DNA of 9,472 bases, taken from positions 1 through 9,472 of the forward strand of contig CAMWXO010000048.1 of the NCBI GenBank assembly GCA_947178245.1, given 5' to 3'. A program made the position numbers and the translations under genes. Position 1 is the stretch's first letter. Every line of letters starts with the position of its first letter. The notes beneath the pieces were generated by a model. The model saw only the letters and a program-made list of their open reading frames with translations. It was not told the DNA's origin and did not search any database. The DNA is from an uncultured Porphyromonadaceae bacterium (GTDB taxonomy: Bacteria > Bacteroidota > Bacteroidia > Bacteroidales > Muribaculaceae). Positions 1-6,514 of the stretch are shown in pieces.

Positions 1-1906
1 GATAGGTGTAGTAGCCTGAGGCGTAGCCGTCATCGCCGAAGATATGCTTGAAGTAGGGCGAACGGTAGCGATATGTGATTTCTTCGGGGAGCCCGATCTT
101 CTCGGCGAAAGCGGCCTCGAATTCCGGCACATTGACGTTCTCGCCGTCAGACTTGCCCCACGCGAGGTCGAGAAGGGCCGCTCCGGCGAGCTCGGTGGTG
201 ATGAATCCCTGATTGAACTTGGAGGCCTCCTGAATCTTTGCTATCATTTCTTCAGACATCGGCTCACCCGTCTTGTAGTGATGCGCGTAGTAGCGGAGCA
301 CCTCAGGCTCGGTGGCCCAGTGCTCGTTGAGCTGCGAGGGAAGCTCCACGGCATCGCGGTCTACGTTAGTGCCGGCAAGGCTCTTGTAGGTGGAGCGGCC
401 GAGCATACCCTGGAGGCCGTGGCCGAACTCATGGAACATTGTCTCCACCTCGTCGAGAGTGAGTAGAGCCGGAACGTCGCCCGCCGGACGCGAGAAATTG
501 CACACGTTATATACGATCGGGCGCTTCATTACTCCGTCGGCATAGAGGCCGGCCGGCTGCATCTGCTCCATCCACGCGCCCTGCACTTTTGAACTGCGGG
601 GGAAATAGTCGGTCATGAACACCGAGATGTGCTCGCCCGTCTTGGCATCCTGCACGTCGTAGACTGTGACTTCATCCATATATTTTGGAGCGTCGGGCAT
701 CTCCACAAGCTTGATGCCGTAAAGCTTCTCGGCACAGTAGAAAAGACCTTTCTTCACATTCTCGAGCGAGAAATAGGGCTGGATGTCGGCATCGCTGAGG
801 CCGAACTTCTGCTCCTTGACCTTTCCGGCATAATAGTAATAATCCCATGGGGCAATCTTGAATCCGCCGCCGTTGGCGTCAACGTAGGCCTGCATGTCGG
901 CCACCTCCTCCTGAGAACGCTTCACTGCCGGCTCAAACACCTGCAGCAGCAACTCCTCGGCTGCCTCGGGAGTCTTGGCCATCACTTTCGCGGTCTGCAT
1001 CTGGGCGAAATTGTCGAAGCCCATGAGCTTCGCCTTCTCGGCACGCAGCTTCACGATCTGCTCGATCACGGGGTAATTGCTGTTGGCACCGTAGCTGGCA
1101 AGCGAGGTGTAGCCCTTGTAGATGGCCTCACGAAGTCCGCGGTTATCAGCCGATTCAAGCACCGGCAGGCGACTCGGGGCGCGGAGGGTGAAGACCCAGA
1201 GGCCGTCAAGCCCACGTGCGGAAGCTTCCTCGGCGGCAGCAGCCACGACATTTTCGGGAAGACCCGCGAGGTCAGCCTTGTCGTAGACCGTCACAAAAAA
1301 CTCGTTGGTAGCGTTGAGCAAATTCTTATTGAACTTGATGAAAAGATTTGAAAGCTCATCGTTGATCTTCACAAGCTGCTCCTTCTTCTCGGGCGAGAGG
1401 GCCGCTCCCTGCTCGGAGAACTGGCGGTAGTATTTCTCCACAAGGCGCTTCTGCACCGGTGTGAGGCCCATCTTGTCGCGCATGTCGTAGATCGACTTGA
1501 TGCGGTCGAAAAGCTGCTGATTGAGCATCACCTTGTTGTTGGCATCGTTGAGCAGGGGGATGGCTTCTTCGGCCATTTCAGCGAATTCCGGAGTCTTCAT
1601 GCAGCTGTCGTAGTGATAGAATATAGAAGCTACACTTTCCAGAATAGGCGAAAGGTTCTCGAGCGGCACGATGGTGTTGTCGAAATCGGGAGTAGAGCGC
1701 TGGCGCAGGATATTGTTGAGGTTTTCTTCCTGCTGTGCGATACCGGCCTTGATGGCGGGGATGAAGTCTGAGGTCTTGATCTGCTCGAAAGGAGGAATCT
1801 CATACTTCGCCGTGTAGGGCCGGAGTAGCGGATTTTCGTCGGCCATAGTTGTGAATGATGAGGCTGCAAGCGCTGCGCAGGCAGCCAAAGTCGTGATTTT
1901 CTTCAT
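1..1906 (-). CDS. dcp: M3-family zinc metallopeptidase, peptidyl-dipeptidase Dcp type, C-terminus missing
   Basis: A secreted peptidase that by family removes dipeptides from the C-terminus of oligopeptides, probably in the periplasm. The minus-strand frame is open from the ATG at 1906 to the left edge, giving 635 complete codons. The zinc motif HEFGH is at residues 492-496. The third zinc ligand is probably Glu521 in VELPSQ, 25 residues after the second His, as in thimet-type M3 enzymes. The window ends inside the substrate-binding segment HIFGDDGYASGYY (His621 to Tyr632), so with the usual length near 700 residues only about 60-80 are lost. The N-terminus MKKITTLAACAALAASS followed by TTMA-DENP looks like a type I signal peptide; Cys10 sits in an LAAC box, but the preceding hydrophobic stretch is very short for a lipoprotein. 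The start lies 39 bp after the glycosyltransferase stop in AT-rich DNA with no good promoter, so co-transcription is likely. Family assignment is firm; substrate is not known. Confidence 0.93.
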   Translation of the reverse strand, partial: MKKITTLAACAALAASSFTTMADENPLLRPYTAKYEIPPFEQIKTSDFIPAIKAGIAQQEENLNNILRQRSTPDFDNTIVPLENLSPILESVASIFYHYDSCMKTPEFAEMAEEAIPLLNDANNKVMLNQQLFDRIKSIYDMRDKMGLTPVQKRLVEKYYRQFSEQGAALSPEKKEQLVKINDELSNLFIKFNKNLLNATNEFFVTVYDKADLAGLPENVVAAAAEEASARGLDGLWVFTLRAPSRLPVLESADNRGLREAIYKGYTSLASYGANSNYPVIEQIVKLRAEKAKLMGFDNFAQMQTAKVMAKTPEAAEELLLQVFEPAVKRSQEEVADMQAYVDANGGGFKIAPWDYYYYAGKVKEQKFGLSDADIQPYFSLENVKKGLFYCAEKLYGIKLVEMPDAPKYMDEVTVYDVQDAKTGEHISVFMTDYFPRSSKVQGAWMEQMQPAGLYADGVMKRPIVYNVCNFSRPAGDVPALLTLDEVETMFHEFGHGLQGMLGRSTYKSLAGTNVDRDAVELPSQLNEHWATEPEVLRYYAHHYKTGEPMSEEMIAKIQEASKFNQGFITTELAGAALLDLAWGKSDGENVNVPEFEAAFAEKIGLPEEITYRYRSPYFKHIFGDDGYASGYYTY

Positions 1907-1945
1907 TATATTTTATTTAATACTTAATTCTTAATGCACATTTAA

Positions 1946-2695
1946 CTAAAGTTTTCCACGTCGTAGCATCCTGGGTATGAATCCGAGATGACGCCCTATT
2001 GTCTTCATGGTTCCATAGTGCTCGGCCATGATCCGGAAGCGTTCCATGAGCGATGCCTTCTTGTTTTTATCGGTGAGGCCGTCGCTCAGATAGTCGATAG
2101 TCACGCGGTGCAGGTTCACGCGGCTTCCTGGCCGTGATGCCCGTATGCAGCGTATAGTCCAGTCGTAGTCGGCCGAAAACCTGTAGTCAGTATCATAAAA
2201 GGGTGCAATCTCTTTTCTCACCATGAAAGCCTGATGGCACACGAGCATGCCATGACTGAAACTCTCGAACGTAAGTATTTCCGGTGCCGATAGATGTCTC
2301 GGGCCAAGTCTTTGGCCCGAATCATCCACGATATCGGTGTCGCCGTAAATAATGTCGGGGAGGCTCTTGCGTATGGCCCGTGCGTATGCCTCGAGTGAGT
2401 CGGGAGCATGGAAGCGGTCGCCTGAGTTGAGAAAGAGCACGTATGAGCCTTTGGCGAGGCGCAGGCCCTTGTTCATGGCATCGTAGAGCCCCTTGTCAGG
2501 CTCGCTCACTATACGCACACCGGGCCTGCCCATGCGGCGGGCCACCAATATTGTATCATCGGTGGAGGCTCCGTCGATCACGAGATGCTCGAAATCCGCA
2601 AAGGTCTGCTCCGCTATCGACTTCAGCGTGAGGGGCAGCGTCTCGGCCGCATTGAACGTAATCGTTATGATCGATATGAGTGGTCTGGCTTCCAT
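1946..2695 (-). CDS. Family 2 glycosyltransferase (GT-A fold), cytoplasmic
   Basis: Transfers a sugar from a nucleotide-sugar donor to a surface-polysaccharide or lipid-linked acceptor; donor and acceptor cannot be told. Numbered from the chosen ATG (249 aa), the N-terminus LISIITITFN (6-15) is the first strand of the GT-A fold. DGASTDDT (41-48) is the nucleotide-binding loop, EPDKGLYDAMNKG (65-77) is typical of this group, and NSGD (90-93) stands where the DxD metal motif lies. HQAFMVRKE (154-162) and ADYDW (175-179) match the acceptor/ED region of WcaA- and WbbD-like enzymes. There is no signal peptide or membrane helix. An upstream in-frame ATG at 2758 would add 21 residues (MPTPHRKYAS...) but would overlap the end of the preceding gene by 47 bp; the ATG at 2695 starts 16 bp after that gene's stop and gives a standard N-terminus. 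It is a biosynthetic enzyme between two secreted degradative ones, which is odd. Confidence 0.9.
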   Translation of the reverse strand: MEARPLISIITITFNAAETLPLTLKSIAEQTFADFEHLVIDGASTDDTILVARRMGRPGVRIVSEPDKGLYDAMNKGLRLAKGSYVLFLNSGDRFHAPDSLEAYARAIRKSLPDIIYGDTDIVDDSGQRLGPRHLSAPEILTFESFSHGMLVCHQAFMVRKEIAPFYDTDYRFSADYDWTIRCIRASRPGSRVNLHRVTIDYLSDGLTDKNKKASLMERFRIMAEHYGTMKTIGRHLGFIPRMLRRGKL

Positions 2696-2711
2696 AAGCG
2701 TTCTGATTCCA

Positions 2712-4022
2712 TTATATTTCAACTTCCATGACGCATACTTTCGATGTGGCGTCGGCATCGGCAGCCACTTTCTCCCCGTCGCCCTGATGCGACGGCTGCA
2801 CGAAGATATGAAGCTTTCGCTGCGTGTTCCAGAGATTCAGGTCGTGAGAAGGCTCCCATGCGTCTACCGAGAAGTCTGTGAGGTCGGAGATAATCCAGTC
2901 TTCCTGCCCGAGATGCGGCGTATGGGCCACGCTCACCTTGCTGCCCCGCTCTGAGTCGCGGAAGATGAAGTAGGCGCGCCTTCCGTCTGATACGATGCGC
3001 GGGCGGGCGATAGGTATCATCTTGGTGCCTCCGCCCGAGAGGGAAAAGGGCTGCGTGCGCTCTCCCACCCTACTCATCTGCCAGCGGCTGCCGTCGTGCC
3101 ACACAAGGCGATACTGAGGCACTTCGCTCGCGGCATCCCTCCAATATGTGGCAATGAAGGGGTTGCCGTCCGCATCAGCCGTCATGCAGGTCTGATTTAT
3201 AAGTTCAGAGTTCTGCGGTATTTCCCAGGCTATCTCAGCGGTGTCTATCGTGATGGGGAGCTGATAGGGAGTGCCGTCGCTGCGCTGCCACGTAAGGCCG
3301 CCGTCTTTAGAGCAGGCATAGCAGAGGTCATGGTTGGTCTCCACAAGCCATGTCTCACGCCACACCCACGAAAGATGGATCGTGCCTGAGGGATCGGCGA
3401 AAAGCTGCCAGTAGGCATTGCGCCGGCCCTCGCCGTCGATAAGGATATCGTGGAGGCGCTCCCATCTCTTATCAGCTGTATTGTATCGGTTGAGCACGAG
3501 GTTGCCGCGCCCCGAGGCACCCGAGCGATATGCGAAGAGCAGATCGCCTCCGGGCAGGGAGTAAAACTCGGGATAGGTCACGTCTTCCTCATCGCTACCG
3601 GTCATCTGCATCATATCGCCGAGCTCGAGACTGCCGGGACTGACAGACCGGGCATAGCGCAACGGGTGTCCGTGATGATCGAATGAGACATGCAGGAAGC
3701 CGTCGCCGTCCACACCTATACTGATCACGTTGTGGGCATCTTTCACATTGCCCTTATAGCGGGTGCGGTGCAGAGTCCAATCATCGGAATCAAGGCTGCG
3801 CTTGCCGAGGGTGACATATCCATCGCCGTCATAATAGGCTATATACTGGGAGCCGGAATGCGAGACAAGGGAACTGCCGCGAAACACGGCGGTATTCACT
3901 GAAGTGGCGGCATATCCGTCGCCTACCTCCACAAGCCTTCCCTCTACACCCTTAGCCGAAAGGCATATACATCCAGACAGCATCAAGGCTGCCAATAAGT
4001 ATTTTCCCGCTACTCGATTCAT
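2712..4022 (-). CDS. BNR_4-type seven-bladed beta-propeller lipoprotein (PL24/PL25/PL42/GH145-like)
   Basis: Probably a polysaccharide lyase or hydrolase acting on a uronate-containing glycan. An in-frame ATG at 4067 lies upstream of the promoter -7 box (4054-4061) and could not be in the transcript, so the ATG at 4022 is taken (436 aa). From there the N-terminus ends in a clean lipobox LSGC (15-18), so the protein should be a lipoprotein anchored at Cys18; the residues after Cys18 are not acidic, so no obvious surface-export signal is seen. Family motifs are DAHNVISIGVDGDG (95-108), FDHHGHPLRY (114-123), VTYPEF (148-153) and FAYRSGASGRGN (163-174). This gives a His97/His116-117/Tyr150/Arg166 set of the kind used by ulvan lyases and rhamnose-glucuronate lyases of the same fold. 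Relatives include ulvan lyases (PL24, PL25), L-rhamnose-alpha-1,4-glucuronate lyases (PL42) and the GH145 rhamnosidase; which applies here is open. First gene of its operon. Confidence 0.82.
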   Translation of the reverse strand: MNRVAGKYLLAALMLSGCICLSAKGVEGRLVEVGDGYAATSVNTAVFRGSSLVSHSGSQYIAYYDGDGYVTLGKRSLDSDDWTLHRTRYKGNVKDAHNVISIGVDGDGFLHVSFDHHGHPLRYARSVSPGSLELGDMMQMTGSDEEDVTYPEFYSLPGGDLLFAYRSGASGRGNLVLNRYNTADKRWERLHDILIDGEGRRNAYWQLFADPSGTIHLSWVWRETWLVETNHDLCYACSKDGGLTWQRSDGTPYQLPITIDTAEIAWEIPQNSELINQTCMTADADGNPFIATYWRDAASEVPQYRLVWHDGSRWQMSRVGERTQPFSLSGGGTKMIPIARPRIVSDGRRAYFIFRDSERGSKVSVAHTPHLGQEDWIISDLTDFSVDAWEPSHDLNLWNTQRKLHIFVQPSHQGDGEKVAADADATSKVCVMEVEI

Positions 4023-4053
4023 GTCTCTGTTGGGTTTTATCTGCTTCAATATA

Positions 4054-4085
4054 CAAAGATAACGCAAAATTCACACTTCTCCAAA
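4054..4085 (-). promoter_or_regulatory. Bacteroidota-type primary sigma promoter for the BNR_4 - GT2 - M3 operon
   Basis: On the minus strand TTTG (4082-4085) is followed by exactly 20 nt and then TATCTTTG (4054-4061), a full match to the Bacteroidota -33 TTTG / -7 TAnnTTTG consensus. Transcription should begin near 4047, about 25 nt before the ATG at 4022. The site excludes the upstream ATG at 4067 as the translation start. Confidence 0.75.
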
Positions 4086-4095
4086 TTCAATCTCC

Positions 4096-4116
4096 AAAAA
4101 ACTCCGATGGTGGAGC
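4096..4116 (-). terminator. Weak possible intrinsic terminator at the end of the GH29 operon
   Basis: Read on the minus strand, CTCC and GGAG (4112-4115 and 4102-4105) can pair over a six-base loop, and six T follow at once (4096-4101). The stem is only four or five pairs, so it may not terminate alone. Its place fits: after the GH29 genes and the hydrolase relic, and just before the next promoter. Confidence 0.3.
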
Positions 4117-4157
4117 GAATGTAGTGAGTCCATCCGTATACAAAAACTATAAAAGAA

Positions 4158-4319
4158 TCAAGGCATCCCTGGGTATTTGCCATAGGAAGAGCTAGTGAGG
4201 TAGTAGCGGCCGTCTCCTCCTACCGTGACCACTCCATCGCGCAGATGAAGCTCCATAGCGGGAATTATCGGCGGGACAAGGTCTTTGGCAATGGCGCTTC
4301 CGTTGACGAATTTTTCATT
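4158..4319 (-). pseudogene. Relic of a GH43-like beta-propeller glycoside hydrolase (N-terminal catalytic segment only)
   Basis: About 53 codons read in one minus-strand frame as a normal protein piece: NEKFVNGSAIAKDLVPP, then IPAMELHLRDGVVTVGGDG, then RYYLTSSSYGKYPGMP and a TGA stop at 4158-4160. The LRD...GGDGRYYLT pattern resembles blade I of GH43-like five-bladed hydrolases, where the Asp after Leu-Arg is the catalytic base; that family call is from memory of the motif. There is no signal peptide and no ATG at the head (the first in-frame Met is in PAMEL), and everything after blade I is missing. The frame stays open upstream to a TAA just inside the 3' end of the GH29-SGNH gene, in a frame different from that gene, so it is not a fusion. 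It looks like what remains of a third hydrolase of the operon after deletions at both ends. A decayed lipase or BNR protein is a less likely alternative. Confidence 0.55.
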
Positions 4320-4329
4320 AATCGTGTAT

Positions 4330-6504
4330 TTAATAAAGATAACTTAAGTTCTTTTGGGTGGCTTTGAGCCATAGGTCGGCAAGCCGCTGATGTCCCGCCG
4401 GAGTGGGATGTATGCCGTCCCATAGCCAGCGATCCCGATGTGGATTGTCGTCGGTCAGCTTGTGGAAGAGGGAGTTGGCATCTACATATAAGGCGCCGTT
4501 CTCTTTTGCGAGCCGAGCGGTTGCCATGGCCAGACGGTCGACTGCCGCCTGCTGCTTCTCGAGTGTCTCCGGCTTTACCGACCTTCCGGCGGAAACGAAC
4601 GGTGAGATCAGCACAATCTTAAGATCCGGATTCATCTCCTTAGCTGATTTGAGCAGGGACGCATATTCCTGCGTCCAGCCTTCTACATCAAAATCTTTCC
4701 CGATGTCTTCGCCAAGCCACTGCATCACGTCGTTGGTACCGACAAGGATGGTGAGGATATCAGGCTCAAGCATCAGAACATCCTCGCGCCACCGCTTCTT
4801 GATGTCGTGAAGCGTGTTGCCGGAGATACCTCTGTTCAGCCATTGCCAATCAAGTTCCGGATTGTCGGCCATCGCCCGCCCCGCGCAGAAGATCACATAG
4901 CTGTGGCCAAGATGATGGTTCTGGTCCCAGTGGTTTCGTTTTGAAGCGGGAGCGGCACTGCCTCCGCTCCTGCCCCAACCCCCGTCGGTGATGGAGTCGC
5001 CGATGAAGAGCGCTGTCTTCGGTGCTGCCACATTTATCTTCAATACCGTAGCCGGACCATCCGAAGCCCCTTGCAAGGCTTTTACATACACCTTATCGCC
5101 ATCCTTTCGCCAAGACACCTTCTCTCCGTCAAGCCGGCATATATCCTCCACCTTGTCGGCGCTGACATCGGGAAGAAGCTGCTCCTGACCGTCCCAGCCA
5201 AGGAGGAACGCATAGAGGGTGTGGCGTCCTTTGGATGTATACCTCACGTTTCCGTCCCTATTCTCTCCATACCCTCGGGTGCTATACACCGCCTCACCGT
5301 ATTTTCCGAGCCATTCTCCGACGGCAAGAAGCTCTTTCTTCTGATCTTCCGGTATCGTGCCGTCAGCCTTCGGAGATATATTGAGGCATAGGTTGCCGTT
5401 ACGCGATATGTTGTTGATGAGGTTCTTTATGATTCCATCCGCTTTCTGGAGTCTCAGGCCTTCCACATATCCAAACTTATGGCCTATAGGATCATCCACC
5501 TGCCAATAGTAGCCGACATTCTCCTTCGGAGCCCGCGATTCACGTTCGAAGTCACGAATCGTACCGGCCTTGTAGGCATCGCTCTTCGACTGTATGGATA
5601 CCTGTTTTCCCCATTTCTCCGCGCTGTTGTAGTAATATCTCGCAATCCTGAGTTTCCAGGGATCCATGCTCCGGTAGTTGATACCGTTGTCGAAATACAG
5701 GAGATCCGGCTGATACCTGTCGATTATCTCCATCACCCTCACCTGCCATTCATCCATGAAGGCATCGTTCTGAGGATGCCGGGCATCGGGGTTGTCACCG
5801 GGACCCATACCCGAGTTCTCCGTTGGTTTTTGCGGAGGTCCGTAAAGTCCGGCGTATAGGGGATTGAAAAGATCCGTTGAGTCGGCGGGGATTCCAGGAT
5901 ACATGAAATCCCAGTTCTCCACACGGTGATTGCTCACTCCAAACTTCAGGTCTTTCCCTCTCACCGCTTTCGCCAGCATCCCGATTATGTCTTTCTTCGG
6001 ACCATGCTTCACGGCGCTCCACTCCGTAAGGTCGCTGTCATACATGGCGAATCCATCGTGATGCTCGGCCGTGGGGATCACATATTGGGCCCCCGCATCC
6101 TTGAAGAGCTGCGCCCATTCGTCGGCATCAAACTTCTCGGCCCTGAACATCGGGATGAAATCCTTGTAGCCGAACTCATCCTGATGCCCCCAATGCTCCC
6201 GATGGTGGTCCTTAAGGCCATTGTACATGTGCTTGGGATACCATTCGCTGCCGGCGGCGGGGACTACATAGGGTCCCCAATGGATAAAAATACCGAATTT
6301 CGCATCCTTAAACCATTCCGGCACCTGATAATTGCTTTCTATCGACTCCCAGGTAGCCTGGAACGGGCCATCGGGAGCGCTCTCAAGCTGCGTCTCCGAC
6401 ACCGGCAATGTCACTCTCGGAGCCTGAGCCATAGCCAAAGGAGAAAACGCCAATACGAGGAGGGAGGCGGTCAAGAGGGAATTTATCTGTTTCATGATAC
6501 TCAT
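4330..6504 (-). CDS. Secreted two-domain enzyme: GH29 alpha-L-fucosidase fused to SGNH/GDSL esterase
   Basis: A 724-residue exported protein likely to remove alpha-L-fucose (or a related sugar) and an ester group, probably O-acetyl, from one glycan. Residues 1-27 form a type I signal peptide ending AMA-Q; Met4 is an equally good start. The GH29 barrel spans about 45-400 with FIHWGPY (73-79), AEHHDGF (146-152), the nucleophile motif LLYFD (Asp272) and RDFERE (317-322), where Glu320 is a candidate acid/base. A small beta domain (about 400-490, GEAVYSTRGYG) follows, as usual for GH29. The SGNH domain fills 495-724: GDSIT with Ser504, NRGISGN with Gly559, VGTND with Asn591, and DGIHP giving Asp696 and His699, so the Ser-Asp-His triad and oxyanion residues are all present and both halves should be active. 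Second gene of the operon, 10 bp after the GH29 gene. The real esterase target is not readable from sequence. Confidence 0.93.
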   Translation of the reverse strand: MSIMKQINSLLTASLLVLAFSPLAMAQAPRVTLPVSETQLESAPDGPFQATWESIESNYQVPEWFKDAKFGIFIHWGPYVVPAAGSEWYPKHMYNGLKDHHREHWGHQDEFGYKDFIPMFRAEKFDADEWAQLFKDAGAQYVIPTAEHHDGFAMYDSDLTEWSAVKHGPKKDIIGMLAKAVRGKDLKFGVSNHRVENWDFMYPGIPADSTDLFNPLYAGLYGPPQKPTENSGMGPGDNPDARHPQNDAFMDEWQVRVMEIIDRYQPDLLYFDNGINYRSMDPWKLRIARYYYNSAEKWGKQVSIQSKSDAYKAGTIRDFERESRAPKENVGYYWQVDDPIGHKFGYVEGLRLQKADGIIKNLINNISRNGNLCLNISPKADGTIPEDQKKELLAVGEWLGKYGEAVYSTRGYGENRDGNVRYTSKGRHTLYAFLLGWDGQEQLLPDVSADKVEDICRLDGEKVSWRKDGDKVYVKALQGASDGPATVLKINVAAPKTALFIGDSITDGGWGRSGGSAAPASKRNHWDQNHHLGHSYVIFCAGRAMADNPELDWQWLNRGISGNTLHDIKKRWREDVLMLEPDILTILVGTNDVMQWLGEDIGKDFDVEGWTQEYASLLKSAKEMNPDLKIVLISPFVSAGRSVKPETLEKQQAAVDRLAMATARLAKENGALYVDANSLFHKLTDDNPHRDRWLWDGIHPTPAGHQRLADLWLKATQKNLSYLY

Positions 6505-6514
6505 GTAGTTTTGA

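Noticed and set aside
629..1351. Long plus-strand open frame (240 codons) over the peptidase gene
   Set aside because: It is antisense to a clear M3 peptidase with conserved zinc motifs; its composition (His/Leu/Val-rich) is that of a codon-bias shadow.
1877..1906. Lipoprotein signal (LAAC) in the M3 peptidase
   Set aside because: Cys10 leaves only about six hydrophobic residues before it, too short for a typical lipoprotein signal; a type I site after TTMA fits better.
2696..2758. N-terminal extension of the glycosyltransferase from the ATG at 2758
   Set aside because: It would overlap the previous gene's 3' end and adds residues with no family counterpart before the first GT-A strand.
4158..4332. 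Readthrough or frameshift fusion of the GH29-SGNH protein to the GH43-like fragment
   Set aside because: The fragment lies in another frame, the SGNH domain is complete before its TAA, and no slippery sequence stands at the junction.
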